In this document: positions 1 through 10,739 of the stretch, one piece after another
Layout of the letters: each line of letters begins with the position of its first letter
How positions within the stretch are numbered: position 1 is the stretch's first letter
Assembly: GCF_026013905.1 (NCBI RefSeq)
Contig: NZ_CP110257.1
Span: 124,001 to 188,000 of the forward strand
DNA from: Schlegelella aquatica
GTDB lineage: Bacteria > Pseudomonadota > Gammaproteobacteria > Burkholderiales > Burkholderiaceae_C
Length of the DNA: 64,000 bases
Direction: 5' to 3'
Notes under the pieces: generated by a model
What the model was told of the DNA's origin: nothing
The model's input: only the letters and a program-made list of their open reading frames with translations
Database searches by the model: none
Translations under genes and position numbers: made by a program

Positions 1-112
1 GGAACCTCGGTGTTGCTGCAGGACAAGGCGGCAACAGCTTTTCACACAGCTGACGCGCAGAAGGTGCTAGGCGCGCGCGCCGAGAAGTGTCGCAGGGAGG
101 TCGGAGCACTCG

Positions 113-132
113 CGCTGTCTGAGTTGACAGTT
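113..132 (+). promoter_or_regulatory. lux box (LuxR-AHL operator) upstream of luxI
   Basis: CTGTCTGAGTTGACAG at 115-130 is a perfect dyad (CTGTC, six-base spacer, GACAG). With two flanking bases on each side it has the 20-bp size and CTG-N10-CAG geometry of lux-type boxes. It lies 61 bp before the GTG start of the AHL synthase, where a LuxR activator would be expected to bind for positive autoregulation. No luxR gene is visible in the window. Confidence 0.72.
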
Positions 133-193
133 GTTGCTGTTCGTCACGCGTCTGAACATCGGCCGCACCCCGTTGTTGCGCCCAGGAGGACGT

Positions 194-850
194 GTGGAAC
201 TCATTTGTGGCACGGGCTCCAGCCTGCCCCCCGATCTGCTGGATGCTTTGTCCGCGTACCGTTATCGGGTGTTCATCGAGACCTTGGGCTGGGACCTGCC
301 GGCCGAGAACGGCCGGGAACAGGACCAGTTCGACACGCCCGAGACGGCCTATGTGATCGCGCGGGACCCCGACACCGGCCAGTTGCGCGGCTGTGCGCGC
401 CTGCTGCCGAGCACGGGGCCCTACTTGCTGGCCGACGTCTTCCCTCAACTCTTGCACGGTCAGCCCGCCCCGCGCCACCCCCAGGTGTGGGAGCTCTCGC
501 GCTTTGCCGCTATGGATTGCGGCGCGCCGCAGTCGCTCGCCCAACCGATGGAGCTCAAGGTGGCCGAGCAGATCCTCTCCGGCGCCCTCGACTACGCCCG
601 CCGCCGCGGGGTGCAGCGTTTCATCACCGTCTCGCCGCTCGGCGTGGAGCGGCTGCTGCGCCGGGTCGGCGTGCATGCCCACCGTGCCGGCCCGCCGGTG
701 CGCTACGGCTCCCATGCACTGTTCGCCTGCTGGATCGAGGTCGATCACCAGTCCATCGAGGCGATGCAGGTCTACACGCCCGAGCGCAGCGTGGTCATCG
801 ACCCGGCCGCCGACCGGGCCGGCGACGCCGGTCGGGCCCTGGCAGCCTGA
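194..850 (+). CDS. luxI: acyl-homoserine-lactone synthase (LuxI family)
   Basis: The product would make an N-acyl-homoserine lactone from S-adenosylmethionine and an acyl-ACP or acyl-CoA, releasing methylthioadenosine. The 218-residue protein has the LuxI-family length and its invariant residues: R25, F27 and W33 (in GWDLP), D44, D47, R69, then the WELSRFA block with E100, S102 and R103. GTG at 194 is chosen because AGGAGG lies at 184-189 and the family N-terminus (MELICGTG) begins there. An in-frame TTG at 131 would place the start against the lux box and adds an unrelated N-terminus. It is convergent with the chemoreceptor gene, 16 bp away. The acyl chain cannot be predicted from sequence. 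The cognate LuxR is probably outside the window. Confidence 0.93.
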   Translation: MELICGTGSSLPPDLLDALSAYRYRVFIETLGWDLPAENGREQDQFDTPETAYVIARDPDTGQLRGCARLLPSTGPYLLADVFPQLLHGQPAPRHPQVWELSRFAAMDCGAPQSLAQPMELKVAEQILSGALDYARRRGVQRFITVSPLGVERLLRRVGVHAHRAGPPVRYGSHALFACWIEVDHQSIEAMQVYTPERSVVIDPAADRAGDAGRALAA

Positions 851-866
851 ACGCCTGGCCGGCGCG

Positions 867-2510
867 TCATGCCGCGGCGGTGGCGCGCGAGGCGCGCTGT
901 TGGCGTCTCAACGCCACGGCGTCGGCCGCCCGCCGTGGCGTGGCGTCGGCCAGCCTGAAGAGGTCCACGGCTTCTTCCAGCGCGCGCGATCGGTCCCGCA
1001 GCCCCGACGCGGCGGCCGCCAGCTGCTCGACCATCGCTACGTTCTGCTGGGTGATGGCGTCCAGTTCGCCGAGCGCCTCCTGAACCTGCGAGACGCCGCC
1101 GTGCTGCTCGTGGCACGCACGGCTGATCTCGCCGACGAGGGTGGACATCTCAGCGACGCGATCCACGGCGTCGTCGATCGTGCGGCCGACCTGCTCGGCC
1201 TGTTGCACGCCGACGCGAACCGTGCTTTGCGACTGCTCCACGAGGTTGCGGATGTCCTGCGCGGCCTCGGTCGTCCGGCGCGCGAGCGAGCGCACCTCGC
1301 CGGCCACGACGGCAAAGCCCCGGCCCGCCTCGCCCGCGCGCGCCGCCTCCACCGAGGCGTTGAGCGCCAGGATGTTGGTCTGGAACGAGATCTCGTCGAT
1401 CAGCCGGGTGATGTCGCCGATGCGGGTCGCGGCCGCTTCGATGGACTGCATCGTGTGCTGCATCTCTCGCGCGGCCTGAGTGCCGGCGCGTGCGGCCTCG
1501 AGGGTGGCCTCGGCCCGTGCCGACGCCTGGCGCGCCGCTTCTGACGTGCTGGCGACCGCGGAGGCGATCTCGGTCATGGCCGAGGCTGTTTGCTCCAGCC
1601 TTGCCGCCTGGGTTTCGGTGCGGCGCGAGAGGTCGTCGTTGCCGGCGGCGATCTCCTGCGCCGCGAGCGAGACGTGCTCCATCTCCCGCTGCGCATCGCG
1701 CAGCACGGACATCAGATTGACGCGCAGCTGCGCCAGCGACTGCCAGAGCCTCTCCAGGGCCGGGTGGCGAGAAGGCGGCGGCACGATGGCCAGGTCGCAA
1801 CCCGCCAGGCGATCGACATACTCCCTCATCGGCCCGAGACGGCGCCGGCCGCCCCACTGCATGCCGACGTGGCCGACCAGGGCGAGCCCCAGGGCTGCGG
1901 CCCAGCCCATCCCGTCGCCGGCCCCACCGAGCGTGGGCGCGGCCTGTCCGATCACGAAGCCGCCGATCGCGAGCAGCGCGGGCAGGGGATTGCGCACCAG
2001 GCCGTCCCCGAGCCGCTGCAGGGCATCGAGACGGCCGGCCCAGCCTCCGCGGCGCAGCTTGCCCGCGGCGAGACGGGCTCGCAGCGGACGGCGGCTCTGC
2101 TCGTCTTCTCGCAAGGCAGCATACAAGCGCTCGGCCTGGGCCACCTGCTCGCGCGTGGGGCGGGTGCGCACCGACAGGTAGCCCACCGGTCGGCCGCCCT
2201 CGAGCAGCGGGGTCACGTTGGCATAAACCCAGTAATGGTCGCCGTTCTTGCGGCGGTTCTTGACGACGGCGCTCCAGGGGCGACCTTGCTGGATCGTCGC
2301 CCAGAGGTCTCGAAACGCCTCCTCCGGCATGTCGGGGTGGCGGACCAGGTTGTGCGGCTGCCCCAGCAGTTCTTCGCGTGTGTAGCCGCTGACTTCCACA
2401 AAAGGGAGATTGCAATAGAGAATGCGGCCTTTGAGGTCTGTGCTGGACACCAAGGTGCAGCCCGCGGGCAGCTCGTACTCTCGTTGTGTGACGGGTCCGT
2501 TGTGTCTCAT
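867..2510 (-). CDS. PAS-containing methyl-accepting chemotaxis protein (Aer-like)
   Basis: This 547-residue protein is a candidate aerotaxis or redox chemoreceptor. An N-terminal PAS domain (about residues 15-115) carries the [10 protein letters not shown] and [13 protein letters not shown] blocks typical of Aer-type sensors. Two short hydrophobic segments follow (about 175-220), so the sensor domain should be cytoplasmic and membrane-tethered. The C-terminal half is a chemoreceptor signalling domain with the hairpin-tip stretch [20 protein letters not shown] and [20 protein letters not shown]. No periplasmic ligand domain is present. No CheA/CheW-type genes are nearby, so it is an orphan receptor here. 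PAS cofactor (FAD or other) is inferred from family resemblance only. Confidence 0.92.
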   Translation of the reverse strand: MRHNGPVTQREYELPAGCTLVSSTDLKGRILYCNLPFVEVSGYTREELLGQPHNLVRHPDMPEEAFRDLWATIQQGRPWSAVVKNRRKNGDHYWVYANVTPLLEGGRPVGYLSVRTRPTREQVAQAERLYAALREDEQSRRPLRARLAAGKLRRGGWAGRLDALQRLGDGLVRNPLPALLAIGGFVIGQAAPTLGGAGDGMGWAAALGLALVGHVGMQWGGRRRLGPMREYVDRLAGCDLAIVPPPSRHPALERLWQSLAQLRVNLMSVLRDAQREMEHVSLAAQEIAAGNDDLSRRTETQAARLEQTASAMTEIASAVASTSEAARQASARAEATLEAARAGTQAAREMQHTMQSIEAAATRIGDITRLIDEISFQTNILALNASVEAARAGEAGRGFAVVAGEVRSLARRTTEAAQDIRNLVEQSQSTVRVGVQQAEQVGRTIDDAVDRVAEMSTLVGEISRACHEQHGGVSQVQEALGELDAITQQNVAMVEQLAAAASGLRDRSRALEEAVDLFRLADATPRRAADAVALRRQQRASRATAAA

Positions 2511-2619
2511 GTCAAGGTCCGATGGGGTGGGAGGGCCTCCAGGCCCGTCGACCGTTCATCGGCACAGTGAGCGAAAGCTGAAGCCTTCTTTCGCGGCGGC
2601 GCGCGATTCTCTTGAGCGT

Positions 2620-2640
2620 CGTCAAGCGAGGGGCTTGACG
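2620..2640 (-). terminator. stem-loop downstream of rodA
   Basis: CGTCAAGC (2620-2627) and GCTTGACG (2633-2640) form a perfect 8-bp stem with a 5-nt loop, 54 bp past the rodA stop on the transcribed strand. No clear U-tract follows on the minus strand, so rho-independent termination is only possible. It could instead be an mRNA 3' end or an operator for the chemoreceptor gene. Confidence 0.4.
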
Positions 2641-2693
2641 TTCTTCGACCGGCGCGGCGCGGGCGTGCCGGGGGGCGTCGGCTCAAGCCGTCC

Positions 2694-3851
2694 TCAGGAG
2701 ACCATCAACCGCCGGCTGCGGGAGATCGACATGAGGATGCCCAGCCCCATGCCGAGCGTGACCATCGCGGTGCCGCCGTAGCTGATGAAGGGCAGCGGGA
2801 CGCCGACGACGGGCAGGATGCCGCTGACCATGCCCATGTTCACGAAGGCGTAGGTGAAGAACATCAGCGTCACCGCGCCGGCCAGCAGGCGCGAGAAGAG
2901 CGTGGGCGCCTCGGCGGCGATCATCAGGCCGCGGAAGATCAGGAAGACGAAGCCCAGGATCAGCATCAGGTTGCCCGCCAGGCCGAACTCCTCCGAGTAG
3001 GCGGCGAAGATGAAGTCCGTCGTGCGCTCGGGAATGAACTCCAGGTGCGTCTGCGTACCCTTCATGAAACCCTTGCCCGTGAGCCCGCCCGAGCCGATGG
3101 CGATCATGCCTTGCAGCGTGTGGAAGCCCTTGCCCAGCGGGTCCTTGGTCGGGTCGAGCAGCGTGCACACGCGGCCCTTCTGGTAGTCGTGCAGGCCGGG
3201 CCATTTGACCTCGGGCTGGCAGATGCGGTCTTCCGAGAGCACGAGCGCGGTGATCGCCACCGCGCCGGTCACGAGCACCGGGATGATGAGCTTCCACGAC
3301 AGGCCGGCGAAGAAGATGACGTACAGCCCGGCCGAGGCCACCAGCAAGGCCGTCCCCAGGTCGGGCTGCTTGAGGATGAGGCCCACCGGCACGGCGAGGA
3401 TCATGGCGGCCACGAGGAAGTCCGGGACGCGCAGCTGCCCCTCCCGCTTCTGGAACCACCACGCGAGCATGAGCGGCAGAGCGATCTTGAGAAGCTCGCT
3501 GGGCTGGATGACGGTGACGCCGACGTTGAGCCAGCGCGTGGCGCCCTTGCGCGTGATGCCGAACAGCTCGACGCCCACCAGCAGGGCGACGCCGGCAACG
3601 TACAGCGGCAGCGCGGCGGCCATGAGTTTTTGCGGCGGCACCTGGGCGATCACGAAGATCACCACCGCCGCCAGCGCCATGTTGCGCGCGTGATCGACGA
3701 ATCGCGTGCCGTGGTCGTAGCCGGCCGAGTACATGATCGTCAGGCCCGCGGCGCACAGCAGCAGCACGGCCAGTGACAGCCATCCGTCGAAGCCGGTGAA
3801 CCACGGCTTGGCGCGCTGCCAGAGCGAAGGTTTGTCGATGGCGACGTTCAT
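2694..3851 (-). CDS. rodA: rod-shape SEDS peptidoglycan polymerase RodA
   Basis: RodA is the SEDS-family glycosyltransferase that polymerises lipid II during cell elongation with PBP2. The 385-residue protein is a polytopic membrane protein of usual RodA length with SEDS signatures: GATRWLNVG, QPSELLKIALPL, KQPDLGTALL, FIPERTTDFIFA and the C-terminal GVPLPFISYGG. ATG at 3851 gives the canonical length; an upstream in-frame extension would run into mrdA. It is the last gene of the mreBCD-mrdA-rodA operon and starts 7 bp after the mrdA stop, suggesting translational coupling with its partner. Confidence 0.97.
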   Translation of the reverse strand: MNVAIDKPSLWQRAKPWFTGFDGWLSLAVLLLCAAGLTIMYSAGYDHGTRFVDHARNMALAAVVIFVIAQVPPQKLMAAALPLYVAGVALLVGVELFGITRKGATRWLNVGVTVIQPSELLKIALPLMLAWWFQKREGQLRVPDFLVAAMILAVPVGLILKQPDLGTALLVASAGLYVIFFAGLSWKLIIPVLVTGAVAITALVLSEDRICQPEVKWPGLHDYQKGRVCTLLDPTKDPLGKGFHTLQGMIAIGSGGLTGKGFMKGTQTHLEFIPERTTDFIFAAYSEEFGLAGNLMLILGFVFLIFRGLMIAAEAPTLFSRLLAGAVTLMFFTYAFVNMGMVSGILPVVGVPLPFISYGGTAMVTLGMGLGILMSISRSRRLMVS

Positions 3852-3858
3852 GCGGTCC

Positions 3859-6021
3859 TCATCGGGGTGCCGTGGAGGCGGGCGCAGAGGGCGCCGCGGC
3901 GGCCCGTGCGCCAGCCGGGCGCGCAGCCGGCCCCGCACGCTGGACGACCGGTACCGCGGAGGCCGCCGGCGCCACGCCGGCCGGGGGCGGGCTGGGTGCC
4001 GGCGCCGGCTGAGGCGCGGGCGCAGAGGCGGGGTCGGTCACCGGGGCGATCGCCCCCCCGGTGGACGGCACGGCCGCCACTGCCGCGGGCAAGGGCACCT
4101 CGGCCGCACGCCGCGGCGTGCCGATCGGCGCGGCGGCCTCGCCTTTTTGCACGGCCGCGATGTCCTCTTCGCTGGGGTACACGCCCGTGAGCCAGTAATC
4201 GAGCACGCGGCGGGCGATGGGCGCGGCCGCCTGGGCGCCGAAGCCGGCGTTCTCGACGATCACGGCCACCGCGATGGTGGGCTCCTCCAGCGGGGCGAAG
4301 GCGACGTAGAGCGAGTGGTCGCGCAGGTACTCGGCCAGGCGCGCCGCGTTGTATTTCTCGTTCTGCTTGATGGACACGGCCTGCGCGGTGCCCGTCTTGC
4401 CGCCGCTGCGATACGCCGCGCCGGCGAACACCCGGGTCGAAGTACCCTCCTGCGTCACCCCGTACATCGCGCGCTTGACCACCTCCACGTGCTCGGGCTT
4501 GAGCGGCAGGGGCTCCAACGCATGGCCGCCCACCTCGCGCCGCTCGCGGGTCAGGACGTCGTGGATCTCGCGCACCAGGTGCGGGCGGTGCCGCTGCCCG
4601 CCGGAGGCCAGGGTCGCCATCGCGTGGGCCAGCTGCAGCATCGTGAAGTTGTTGTAGCCCTGGCCGATGCCCAGCGAGATCGTCTCGCCGGCGTACCACT
4701 TCTGCAGTTCCGGCTTCTTGTAGGCCTTGCGCTTCCAGGTGGTCGAGGGCAGCACGCCGCGCACCTCGCCGTGGATGTCGATGCCGGTGATCTGGCCGAA
4801 GCCGAAGGGCGCGAGCTGGTCGTGCATCAGGTCCACGCCCATCTCGTTGGCCAGCGAGTAGTAGTACACGTTGCTGGACTTGACGATGGAGCGGTACATG
4901 TCCACCGGGCCGAGGCCGCCGTCGCCGTGGCTGCGGAAGCGGTGATTGCCGAAGATGAAGGTGCCGCTGTCGTAGATCACTTCGTGCGCGGCGCGCTTGC
5001 CGGTGTTGAGCGCGGCCATCGCCATGAAGGGCTTGAAGGTGGAGCCCGGCGGGTAGGTGCCGCGCAACGCCCGGTTCAGCAGCGGCTTGTCCAGCGACTC
5101 GTTGAGCGCCTTCCAGTTCTCGGCGTCGATGCCGTCGACGAAGAGGTTGGGATCGAACGTGGGCTTGCTCACGAAAGCCAGCACCTCGCCGGTGCGCGGG
5201 TCGATGGCCACCAGCGCCCCGCGGCGCGTGCCGTAAAGCCGCTCGACGAGCGCCTGCAGTTTGATGTCGATGGACAGCACCACGGTGTTGCCGGGCGTGG
5301 CGGGGCTGGAGCGTAGCCGGCGCACCGGCCGTCCGCCGGCGCTCGTTTCCACCTCCTCGAAGCCGGTGATGCCGTGCAGCTCGCGCTCGTAGCTCTGCTC
5401 GATGCCCAGCTTGCCGATGTACTCGGTGCCGCGGTAGTTGGCCTCGTCCTCGGAGTCTTCGATCTTTTCCTTCTCGGCCTGGTTGATGCGCCCGATGTAG
5501 CCGATCACATGGCTCGCCACCTCGCCCAGCGGGTAGTTGCGAAAGAGCCGCGCCTTCACGTCCACGCCCGGGAAGCGGTAGCGGTGTACCGAGAAGCGGG
5601 CCACCTCCTCGTCGGTCAGGCGCGTGCGGATCGGCAGCGACTCGAAGCTCTTGGAGTCCTCCATCTGCCGCTTGAAGCGGCGACGGTCGGCGGGCGTGAT
5701 CTCGATGATCTTGGCGAGCTCCTCGATCGTGCCTTCCAGATCGAAGATCTTCGAGGGCGTCAGCTCGAGCGTGTAGGCCGAGTAGTTGTTGGCCAGCACC
5801 ACGCCGTTGCGGTCGAGGATCAGCCCACGGTTCGGGACGATGGGCACCACCGAGATGCGGTTGTTCTCGGCGCGCACGGTGAGCTCCTCGTGGCGCAGCA
5901 CCTGCAGGTACAGCAGCCGCGCGACGATGAGCCCGAAGCACACCAGCACCATGCCGGCCGCGAACAGCAGCCGCGTGCGGAAGCGCGACAGCTCCAGTTC
6001 GACGTTCTTCAGTTCGGTCAT
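3859..6021 (-). CDS. mrdA: penicillin-binding protein 2 (elongation transpeptidase)
   Basis: PBP2 cross-links peptidoglycan during side-wall growth and works with RodA and MreC. One N-terminal membrane anchor (about residues 18-40) is followed by the pedestal domain and a transpeptidase domain with all three active-site motifs: S327-TFK, S382-SN and K542-TG. ATG at 6021 gives 720 residues. The last 90 or so residues form an unusually long Ala/Pro-rich tail, rich in PAPAP-type strings and absent from E. coli PBP2; its role is unknown. The gene sits between mreD and rodA in the normal order. Confidence 0.96.
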   Translation of the reverse strand: MTELKNVELELSRFRTRLLFAAGMVLVCFGLIVARLLYLQVLRHEELTVRAENNRISVVPIVPNRGLILDRNGVVLANNYSAYTLELTPSKIFDLEGTIEELAKIIEITPADRRRFKRQMEDSKSFESLPIRTRLTDEEVARFSVHRYRFPGVDVKARLFRNYPLGEVASHVIGYIGRINQAEKEKIEDSEDEANYRGTEYIGKLGIEQSYERELHGITGFEEVETSAGGRPVRRLRSSPATPGNTVVLSIDIKLQALVERLYGTRRGALVAIDPRTGEVLAFVSKPTFDPNLFVDGIDAENWKALNESLDKPLLNRALRGTYPPGSTFKPFMAMAALNTGKRAAHEVIYDSGTFIFGNHRFRSHGDGGLGPVDMYRSIVKSSNVYYYSLANEMGVDLMHDQLAPFGFGQITGIDIHGEVRGVLPSTTWKRKAYKKPELQKWYAGETISLGIGQGYNNFTMLQLAHAMATLASGGQRHRPHLVREIHDVLTRERREVGGHALEPLPLKPEHVEVVKRAMYGVTQEGTSTRVFAGAAYRSGGKTGTAQAVSIKQNEKYNAARLAEYLRDHSLYVAFAPLEEPTIAVAVIVENAGFGAQAAAPIARRVLDYWLTGVYPSEEDIAAVQKGEAAAPIGTPRRAAEVPLPAAVAAVPSTGGAIAPVTDPASAPAPQPAPAPSPPPAGVAPAASAVPVVQRAGPAARPAGARAAAAPSAPASTAPR

Positions 6022-6064
6022 CGCCGCAAGGCTCGTGGGGCGGATGGATCGGCCGGGCCCCAGA

Positions 6065-6583
6065 TCACAGGGGCCGGTTCTCGTCGGGGTCGGGCGGGCG
6101 GCGCTGCGGAGCGAGCAGCACCCACGTCGCGATGGGCCACAACAAGGCTTCGAATACCGGCGCGAGCAGCAGTTCCCAGCCCGGGAACACACCGCCGGCC
6201 AGCAGGCGGATCACGACCGACACCGCGTGCGCGGCGAAGAACAGCGGCAGGATCTGCACGGCCTGCGAAGGCACCGAGAACCACAGCAGCCGGCGGTGGA
6301 TGGTGATGGCGAAGTAGCTGAGCAGCGTGTAGGCCAGTGCGTGCTGGCCCAAGAGGGCGCCGTCGTGCACGTCCATCACCAGCCCGAAGACGAACGCCGC
6401 GCCGATGCCCACGCGCCGCGGCTGGTGCACGTTCCAGAACACGACGGTGAGCGCGAGCAGGTCCGGCATGGCCGGCGCGCGCCCCAGGGGCACCAGGTTG
6501 ACCGCCAGCGCGGCCAAGAGCGACGCCCAGATGAACGACGGGTTGACCGGCAGCAGCAACTGGTCCGAGCCGCGCGGCATCAT
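6065..6583 (-). CDS. mreD: rod-shape determining protein MreD
   Basis: MreD is a small integral membrane protein of the elongasome that modulates MreC/PBP2. The 172-residue product is almost entirely hydrophobic with about five transmembrane segments and the MreD-like stretch DVHDGALLGQHALAY. Its ATGATG start overlaps the mreC TGA, so the start may be 6583 or 6580 and translation is probably coupled. Assignment rests on hydropathy, size, this motif and position between mreC and mrdA, because the family is weakly conserved. Confidence 0.93.
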   Translation of the reverse strand: MMPRGSDQLLLPVNPSFIWASLLAALAVNLVPLGRAPAMPDLLALTVVFWNVHQPRRVGIGAAFVFGLVMDVHDGALLGQHALAYTLLSYFAITIHRRLLWFSVPSQAVQILPLFFAAHAVSVVIRLLAGGVFPGWELLLAPVFEALLWPIATWVLLAPQRRPPDPDENRPL

Positions 6584-7512
6584 GGCTTGGGCCCTCCCTT
6601 GCGACGCCCCGCGCCGCCGCCGTCGGCCGCTTCCGTCTCGGCGGACGGGCGGGGCGGCAGCTGCTCGCTCACCGGACGCACCACCAGCACCTGCCGGGCG
6701 CTCGCCATGCTGGCGACGGGCTTGAGCGTGATCTTCGCAAAGGCCGAGTCGGCCCGGCGGTCGACCTTGTGCACCTTGGCCACGGCCACGCCGGGCGGGT
6801 AGATGCCGTCCACGCCCGAGGTGCTGAGCAGGTCGCCTTCCTGCACGTCGGCGTTGGTCGCCATGAAGCGAAGTTCCAGCCCCTCGTTGGCCGGGTCGCC
6901 GTACGCCAGGCCGCGGATCAGCGTGCGGGCGTTGAGCACCGGGATGACCGCATCCTTGTCGGTGAGCAGCGTCACCTCCGAGGTCAGCGGGTACACGCGC
7001 GTGACCTGGCCCAGCACGCCGTGCTCGTCGATCACTGGCGATCCGCGCGCGACGCCATGGGTGGCGCCGCGGTCGATGATGACCTTGCGGGTGTACGGGT
7101 CCGGCGCGTCGTAGAGCACTTCGGCCGCCTGCGTGGCCGACTTGACGGCCGGGCGCAGCTCCAGAAGGCTTCTCAGGCGCTGGTTCTCGCGCTCCAGCAG
7201 CTCCAGGCGGGCCAGCCGGTCCGCCTGCGCGATGAGCTGCCGCTGCGCGGCCTCCTCCTTCTCGCGCGCGCGGTGCACGCCTTGCAGGTACTCGTTTGCG
7301 ACCTGCACCGCCTCCACCGGTGCCAGCAGCACCCGCTGCACCGGATGCAGCACGGTGGCGATCACGGCGCGCAGCGGCTGGGTGAGCCTGAGCCGCGTGT
7401 CGGCCACCATCAGAAAGAAGGCCAGCGCCGAGAACACCAGGAGGCGCGTGAAGGCCGACGGCCCCTGCTTGAAGAACGGGGGGGGGGTGCGGTCGAGGGT
7501 GCCCAGCGGCAT
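6580..7512 (-). CDS. mreC: rod-shape determining protein MreC
   Basis: MreC is a bitopic inner-membrane protein whose periplasmic domain activates PBP2/RodA. The 310-residue protein shows one membrane segment (about residues 24-42), a coiled coil (about 70-120, REKEEAAQRQLIAQ region) and the two-lobed beta-barrel domain with IIDRGATHGV and STSGVDGIYPPGVAV. The C-terminal 25 residues are low-complexity Gly/Lys/Arg. Codons 9-12 contain a run of ten C residues on the coding strand. Only 101 bp separate it from mreB in the same operon. Confidence 0.96.
   Translation of the reverse strand: MPLGTLDRTPPPFFKQGPSAFTRLLVFSALAFFLMVADTRLRLTQPLRAVIATVLHPVQRVLLAPVEAVQVANEYLQGVHRAREKEEAAQRQLIAQADRLARLELLERENQRLRSLLELRPAVKSATQAAEVLYDAPDPYTRKVIIDRGATHGVARGSPVIDEHGVLGQVTRVYPLTSEVTLLTDKDAVIPVLNARTLIRGLAYGDPANEGLELRFMATNADVQEGDLLSTSGVDGIYPPGVAVAKVHKVDRRADSAFAKITLKPVASMASARQVLVVRPVSEQLPPRPSAETEAADGGGAGRRKGGPKP
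7478..7487 (-). repeat. C10 homopolymer inside the mreC N-terminus
   Basis: Ten consecutive G on the plus strand read as ACC CCC CCC CCG in mreC, encoding the Thr-Pro-Pro-Pro stretch near residue 10. A tract this long is prone to slipped-strand changes, and a one-base shift would frameshift mreC almost at its start. It is also a likely sequencing-error site, though the reading frame is intact as given. Confidence 0.9.
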
Positions 7513-7613
7513 GGCGAAGCGGCGGCGCGAGGGAAGGCGGCGTCAGGTCAGCGGTGCGGGCGTCAGGGCCGGGCGGCACTCGGGCGCCGGGGGCGGGCCC
7601 CGGCGGGTGCGCG

Positions 7614-8942
<1,329 letters not shown>

Positions 8943-8945
8943 TCA

Positions 8946-9245
8946 ATGGCTTTGACACCCGAAGATGTCAGCCGCATCGCCCACCTCGCGCGCCTGGAGT
9001 TGAGCGCCGAGGAACAAGGCGCGATGCTGCAGCAGCTCAACGGCTTTTTTTCCATCGTCGAGCAGATGCGCGCCGTCGACACGGGCGGCGTCGAGCCGCT
9101 CTACACCCCGCTGGCCGCGGTCGAGCCGGTCGCGCTGCGCCTGCGCGACGACGTGGTGACCGAGACCGACCAGCGCGAGGCCTACTTGCGCAACGCCCCG
9201 GCGGCCGAGGACGGACTGTTCCTCGTGCCCAAGGTCATCGAGTGA
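8946..9245 (+). CDS. gatC: Asp-tRNA(Asn)/Glu-tRNA(Gln) amidotransferase subunit C
   Basis: GatC is the small stabilising subunit of the GatCAB complex that converts misacylated Glu-tRNA(Gln) and Asp-tRNA(Asn) to the correct amide forms. The 99-residue protein has the family length and blocks: N-terminal helix [16 protein letters not shown], central VEPLYTP and C-terminal LRDDVV...LFLVPKVIE. It is the first gene of gatCAB, 10 bp before gatA. A GATAAT hexamer at 8885-8890 could be the -10 element, but no convincing -35 lies at the right distance. Confidence 0.97.
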   Translation: MALTPEDVSRIAHLARLELSAEEQGAMLQQLNGFFSIVEQMRAVDTGGVEPLYTPLAAVEPVALRLRDDVVTETDQREAYLRNAPAAEDGLFLVPKVIE

Positions 9246-9255
9246 GGGTGCCGCG

Positions 9256-10737
9256 ATGGAACTGCACCACATGACCGTGACGGAGTTGGCGCGCTCTCTC
9301 GACGCCGGCCAGGTCTCCAGTGTGGAAGTGGCCCAGCACTTCCTGCGTCGCATCGCCGAGCGCGCCGACCTGGGCGCCTTCCTGTGCACCGACGAGGAGG
9401 TCGCGCTGCGCCAGGCCCGCGCGGCCGACGCGCGCCGCGCGCGGGGCGAGCGGGGTCCGCTGTTGGGCGTGCCGCTGGCGCACAAGGACATCTTCGTCAC
9501 CCGCGACTTCCCGAGCACGGCCGCGTCGAAGATGCTCGCCGGCTACATGAGCCCGTTCGACGCCGCCGTCGTCGAACGGCTGAGCGCGGCCGGCGCCGTG
9601 ACGCTGGGCAAGCTCAACTGCGACGAATTCGCGATGGGTGGCAGCAACGAGCACTCAGCCTTCGGCCCGGCGCGCAACCCCTGGGACGTGACGCGCATCA
9701 CGGGCGGATCGTCCGGCGGCTCCGCGGCCGCCGTCGCGGCGCGCCTGCTGCCCGCGGCCACCGGCACGGACACCGGCGGCTCGGTGCGCCAGCCGGCGGC
9801 GCTGACCGGCGTGACCGGCATCAAGCCCACCTACGGCCGCTGCTCGCGCTACGGCATGATCGCCTTCGCCTCCAGCCTGGACCAGGCCGGGCCCATCGCC
9901 CGCACCGCCGAGGACTGCGCGCTGCTGCTGCAGGCCATGGCGGGCTTTGACGAGCGCGATTCGACCTCGGCAGATCGCCCGGTCGACGACTACGTTGCCG
10001 CCCTCGCCACGCCGCGCGAAGGCGCCACGGCGAGCCAGCCCCTGGCGGGCCTGCGCATCGGGCTGCCGAAGGAGTTCTTCGGCGAGGGCGTGGCGCCGGG
10101 CGTGCTGCAGGCGGTGCGCGCGGCGCTGGCCGAGTTCGAGAAGCTCGGCGCGACGCTGGTCGAGGTGAGCCTGCCGCGCACGCAGCTCTCGATCCCCGTC
10201 TACTACATCATCGCCCCGGCCGAGGCCAGTTCCAACCTGAGCCGCTTCGACGGCGTGCGCTACGGCCACCGCGCCAAGGACTACAAGGACCTGCTCGACA
10301 TGTACAAGAAGAGCCGGTCCGAAGGCTTCGGCGCCGAGGTCAAGCGCCGCATCATGATCGGCACCTACGTGCTGTCGCACGGCTACTACGACGCCTACTA
10401 CCTGCAAGCCCAGAAACTGCGCCGCATGATCGCGGAGGACTTCCAGGCCGCGTTCCGGCAGTGCGACGTGATCGCCGGCCCCGTGTCGCCCACGGTGGCG
10501 CGGCCGTTGGACGCGCAGACCGACCCGGTGCAGGAGTACCTGGCCGACATCTTCACGCTGCCGGCGAGCCTGGCGGGCCTGCCCGGCATGAGCGTGCCGG
10601 CCGGCAGCGGCGAGCACGGTCTGCCGGTGGGCCTGCAACTGATCGGCAACTACTGGCGCGAGGCCGAGTTGCTCCACGTGGCCCATGCCTTCCAGCAGGC
10701 CACCGACTTCCACCTCCGCGCGCCGGAGGGCTGCTGA
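9256..10737 (+). CDS. gatA: Asp-tRNA(Asn)/Glu-tRNA(Gln) amidotransferase subunit A
   Basis: GatA is the glutaminase subunit that supplies ammonia to GatB. The 493-residue protein is an amidase-signature enzyme with the Ser-cisSer-Lys triad elements: the lysine in [10 protein letters not shown], then [13 protein letters not shown] and [14 protein letters not shown]. The C-terminal [15 protein letters not shown] block is typical of GatA rather than generic amidases. It lies between gatC and gatB with 10 bp and 2 bp spacing, so the three are almost certainly cotranscribed. Confidence 0.98.
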   Translation: MELHHMTVTELARSLDAGQVSSVEVAQHFLRRIAERADLGAFLCTDEEVALRQARAADARRARGERGPLLGVPLAHKDIFVTRDFPSTAASKMLAGYMSPFDAAVVERLSAAGAVTLGKLNCDEFAMGGSNEHSAFGPARNPWDVTRITGGSSGGSAAAVAARLLPAATGTDTGGSVRQPAALTGVTGIKPTYGRCSRYGMIAFASSLDQAGPIARTAEDCALLLQAMAGFDERDSTSADRPVDDYVAALATPREGATASQPLAGLRIGLPKEFFGEGVAPGVLQAVRAALAEFEKLGATLVEVSLPRTQLSIPVYYIIAPAEASSNLSRFDGVRYGHRAKDYKDLLDMYKKSRSEGFGAEVKRRIMIGTYVLSHGYYDAYYLQAQKLRRMIAEDFQAAFRQCDVIAGPVSPTVARPLDAQTDPVQEYLADIFTLPASLAGLPGMSVPAGSGEHGLPVGLQLIGNYWREAELLHVAHAFQQATDFHLRAPEGC

Positions 10738-10739
10738 CC

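Noticed and set aside
3..53. Possible 3' end of a luxR gene (frame reading NLGVAAGQGGNSFSHS then stop)
   Set aside because: A LuxR-type helix-turn-helix often ends with a LGV-like stretch, but 16 residues without further match are too few to assign.
10..1083. Long open frame across the luxI region
   Set aside because: It is the shadow of luxI in another frame; Arg/Ala/Pro-rich and without motifs.
3733..5316. 527-codon plus-strand frame over mrdA
   Set aside because: Antisense shadow in GC-rich DNA; composition is His/Arg/Gly-rich low complexity.
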